DNA from: Sthenelais limicola
Lineage: Eukaryota > Annelida > Polychaeta > Phyllodocida > Sigalionidae
Direction of reading: 5' to 3'
DNA length: 64,000 nt
Assembly (NCBI GenBank): GCA_942159475.1
Contig: OW804095.1
Coordinates: 67,670,773-67,734,772, forward strand
In this document: positions 61,136 through 64,000 of the stretch, piece after piece
Numbering within the stretch: position 1 is the stretch's first letter
Layout: each line of letters opens with the position of its first letter
Translations under genes and position numbers: made by a program
Notes under the pieces: generated by a model
Told to the model about the DNA's origin: nothing
Databases searched by the model: none
Seen by the model: only the letters and a program-made list of their open reading frames with translations

Positions 61136-62039
61136 AATACAGACATTCAAGGCATTTCAGATTACAGTACGTCTGATATTCATAATCTAGCCATTGCGCA
61201 CAAATAGTTGACCGTAGAATTCGTTTCCTTTGGAAACGCACAATATATACCTTAACTTAAACTGATTATAAAGTTAAACAGAAAAATAGTTCATTAAATG
61301 ATTGATTAACTTAATAAACTTATAACTTGTTATTACAGAGTAGTTAGTATAGTATGTTTATCGTGCATTTAAACCGAATGACACAGGTTCATAATTCATG
61401 TAAAACTGTAAATTCTCCCTTCTATTGCCAAGTATTTATATGATTCTGTAACAATGCATGAGAATAACATTTAGTTGATTTAAATGGGATCAACATGTAA
61501 AACAATAATAAACAGGGAGACACAGAATGGTTTAATCATGGTTAACACATCTTTCTGAGTAGGCCTACATGTATCACGTTGGTCAGGTGTACCCACCTTA
61601 GCTAGCCGTACAAACACGCACATGTTCAACATCTAAGACCTTCCCATGTGAGAACATGCTGACCTGCCATAAACCCTGACAGCCTAAATTTACCCATTAC
61701 ACAAGGCCCATGATGGCACTTGCTCCATTTTTGTTTCTCTAACAGCTCTCACAATGTATTGTATAGCACTAATAGTACGGTAATAGAGCTAGATGTATCA
61801 ACATGAAATACGGAGAACTATACTACACTATCTTTCCCCTGCAAACTAGACGATAGACAGTAATCGTGTGATATGACGGGTAAATAACGAGTTGGTTGAA
61901 TGTGCGGGTGTAAGTATCACCATTTGGGTAAAGATACATTAATTTAATCAACTTAGGTGGACATACATTACTAATAAGTAGTTAAATGGAGTTAAATGTA
62001 ATCCGGTAGATTCAGTAGACTATAAGTGTATAACCATTT
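61136..62039. other. gene-free stretch
   Basis: AT-rich sequence, nothing recognised. Confidence 0.45.
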
Positions 62040-62044
62040 TAAAG

Positions 62045-62107
62045 AAAGACTTTCGGCGTTCATCGAATCCTTCTTCAGTCTGATCACATGACTTATAAGT
62101 CATGTGA
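62045..62107 (-). repeat. Penelope-like/hammerhead-like remnant next to a 24-bp palindrome
   Basis: On the minus strand the segment reads GACTGAAGAAGGATTCGATG then AACGCCGAAAGTC. This resembles the CTGATGA...GAAA core found in Penelope-like elements, with A in place of one T. On its plus-strand 3' side, 62084-62107 is a perfect 24-bp palindrome (arms TCACATGACTTA). The family assignment is tentative. Confidence 0.3.
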
Positions 62108-62211
62108 CTCCACACTTACATATCTTTAAGAATCTATCAGATTATCACCTACCAATGAAAGACAGATGTGAGTTAAATGTACATGAGCTGCCCTGAGGGT
62201 CTACATACATT

Positions 62212-62357
62212 CGGGCCCAACGACGCGAGGGCCCAACGACGCTAGGGCCCACTTTCGCATATTTTCGGTAATATTTTCAGACGTTAGGGCCCACCCATCC
62301 TCTAACGTCTCAGAATATGACCGAAAATGGGCCCTAGCGTCTGATGTTTGGGCCCTA
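62212..62357. repeat. GGGCCC-rich foldback repeat
   Basis: GGGCCC occurs six times in about 145 bp, several within the unit GGGCCCAACGACGC. The two halves (GACGCTAGGGCCCA..., TTTTCGG, CAGACGTTAG and their inverses) form an imperfect inverted repeat centred near 62292. Confidence 0.75.
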
Positions 62358-62449
62358 GCTTTGGACCGTAACCATTCTGTCGATCTTGTAAAGGGTAAAA
62401 ATGGTATCGGTTTTGGCTGAAGTTGATAGAACTCATTCTTCCTACCTGA

Positions 62450-62728
62450 ATCGCTTGGAAGAAGCATTATTCTGCGGCAGTGAAGGAACAGGACACACTT
62501 GTAAAACGTGTCCAGGATCTCCGATCTTCTAAGGAAGCTTCTAAGGATATCAAGAGTCCGGAGCTGAGGCGACTGGTAATTAAGACCCTATCCTCGAGAT
62601 GCATGTTTGGAAAGTATTTCCAAAAGATTAGAGAAGCTGAAAACCCCGAAGTTGAGAACTGCTTCGTTGGGCACATCGTCGGGCTCTCCCAATCCAAATG
62701 GTCATTAGATTCACATCCGCAACCATGA
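62450..62728 (+). pseudogene. orphan coding remnant, coiled-coil-like
   Basis: An open frame without a convincing start reads IAWKKHYSAAVKEQDTL then a Lys/Arg/Ser-rich helix and ends KWSLDSHPQP-stop (about 92 residues). The frame before it (from 62401, VLAEVDRTHSSYLNRLEEAL) is also protein-like and joins by a shift near 62450, so this may be a frameshifted remnant of one protein. It is not recognised. It could be a retroelement piece or a lone exon. Confidence 0.3.
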
Positions 62729-64000
62729 ATTGTTTATTTTATCATTCTTATATTGCCTGATCTTAACTCATTTCTAATATATATGCGAGTTGTCGCTGCT
62801 ATATCAGAAGTGTATAACAGAATGAATTATTGAAAATGACTAAACAGCAACAGCTACTACCGGTAAAGTGATTAGATGATTAGTGGTTAGTTAGATTTTA
62901 CAAACCGGTTTGTAATCATCACCCTTTCCCCTCTAATGATCAGGAATTAGTACCTCTTGGTAGTGCGCTTTAAACCAGGTCGTTTTGGAAATTATAGGAT
63001 ATTATTACCTTTAGATTCCTTGCTCCTTCTATTTGTTATCTTTGGTAAATGCCAAAGTACATAAGCAAGAGGGAGCTGTTAACTTATTTTAAGGAATGTC
63101 GCTCTGAACTATCGGACCCCTTACCTCTTAATTGTATACTATTTCCTAGAAGTTGCACACGAGGTCTTACAACTCTAGTGTGAGTTTATCTCGACGAAGG
63201 GACAATCAAGAGCATACGTTCCCCAAACTGGATTTAGTAAGAGTGTATAAATGTATGGGAATCGTTATAGAGATCGAGGAAATAGCTTATCAAATAAGCA
63301 TACATGTATACATCCGAACGAATGAAAAGAAGTGCTTTTTATCGCGGTCGAATCCGGTGGAACGAATTACCTGAAGATACTGAAGGAGTGTGGACTTGAA
63401 AACATTGTCCAACTATTTGAATTTTTTTTTATTGGAATAGATTAACAGAATTGGAGGAACGAGAATTGATATAAGCTTTCCCCCCCCCCCCCCCTGTTCT
63501 TATTGTATGTGTATAAAGGTCCTTTTTAGGACTATAGGCGATTCTCTTGGAGAAAATGACTCAGAATATATGTTGAAGTAGAATGTGAACTGAGACTTGA
63601 ATATGTAAATGATATATGCTTATAATATGTAGAATTTATTGTAATGGTATCAACAGCAACCAAGAACACATCCGCAATCACTTGTTAAATATTACTTGGC
63701 CAATTGAATAAAAAAAAAAGTAAAAAAAAGATTAAATATATTGTAATGATATGAATGGATCGTCAAATAAAACATATGTTCATAACATTATAGATAGATG
63801 GAGTGCACATCGTTGTAAGGTTTTCCTGAGTCATATAATTATAATTACATACATTCTTATGTCCGGAGGTTGGAACAAGGATCGATATACTATGCATAGG
63901 ACCTATAGAAGCTTCTTAGCCCTGGGCATGTCTAAGGGCATGCATAACTCATATCGTGGGTCAAAAGCGAAGTTGCTCCAGGTGTGAGTATATCCTATAT
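62729..64000. other. gene-free 3' end of window
   Basis: It contains a run of 16 C at 63480-63495 and a tail-like AATAAAAAAAAAAGTAAAAAAAAG near 63706-63729 that may mark the 3' end of a retroposed copy on the plus strand. No coding evidence. Confidence 0.4.

Noticed and set aside
1..64000. Bacterial origin or contamination because of the NADAR domains
   Set aside because: The NADAR domains are in frame inside LINE ORF1 proteins with target-site duplication or poly(A) tail, in DNA that also has spliceosomal introns and animal-type genes.

Overview
This 64 kb window is AT-rich eukaryotic nuclear DNA from an animal. It has introns with GT..AG ends, several LINE retrotransposons, foldback and DNA elements, microsatellites and long poly(G)/poly(C) tracts. 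The frequent short TAGGCCTA-like words, the cytosolic-type sulfotransferase and the style of the LINEs suggest a marine invertebrate deuterostome (echinoderm-like). That identification is a guess, not a demonstrated fact. I saw no tRNA, rRNA, CRISPR or bacterial operon structure.

Layout. 1-7.9 kb: gene-free, with a hairpin element, small tandem duplications and a probable LINE 3' end. 7.94-16.43 kb: LINE-A (+), a full-length L1/Tx1-type retrotransposon bounded by a 14-bp target-site duplication. Its ORF2 is broken by one stop, one frameshift and a 1,881-bp DNA element inserted at a TA. 16.84-17.49 kb: a small single-exon immunoglobulin-domain membrane protein gene (-). 20.44-27.12 kb: LINE-B (-), a jockey/CR1-like retrotransposon whose ORF2 is interrupted by a 630-bp insertion. 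27-37 kb: gene-free, with one decayed LINE remnant. 37.14-39.96 kb: a candidate non-autonomous DNA element with 39-bp perfect terminal inverted repeats and thirteen copies of a near-palindromic 12-13 bp motif. 43.73-52.58 kb: a two-exon sulfotransferase gene with a 7.65-kb intron that splits the PAPS-binding P-loop. 58.57-59.54 kb: a frameshifted gag-like zinc-finger ORF. 60-64 kb: LTR-like, foldback and palindromic repeats and an orphan coding remnant.

The most notable feature is shared by the two LINEs. Both encode an ORF1 protein with the order coiled coil, RRM-like domain, C-terminal nucleic-acid-binding-like domain, and then a complete NADAR domain. Proteins of the NADAR superfamily are N-glycosidases, some of which remove ADP-ribose from guanine in nucleic acid. 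The two LINEs have clearly different reverse transcriptases (L1/Tx1 type with a terminal Cys/His knuckle, versus jockey/CR1 type), yet both carry NADAR at the same place in ORF1. I infer that a de-ADP-ribosylating or related glycosidase activity helps these retrotransposons, perhaps against host ADP-ribosylation during target-primed reverse transcription. The activity and its role are not shown by the sequence itself.
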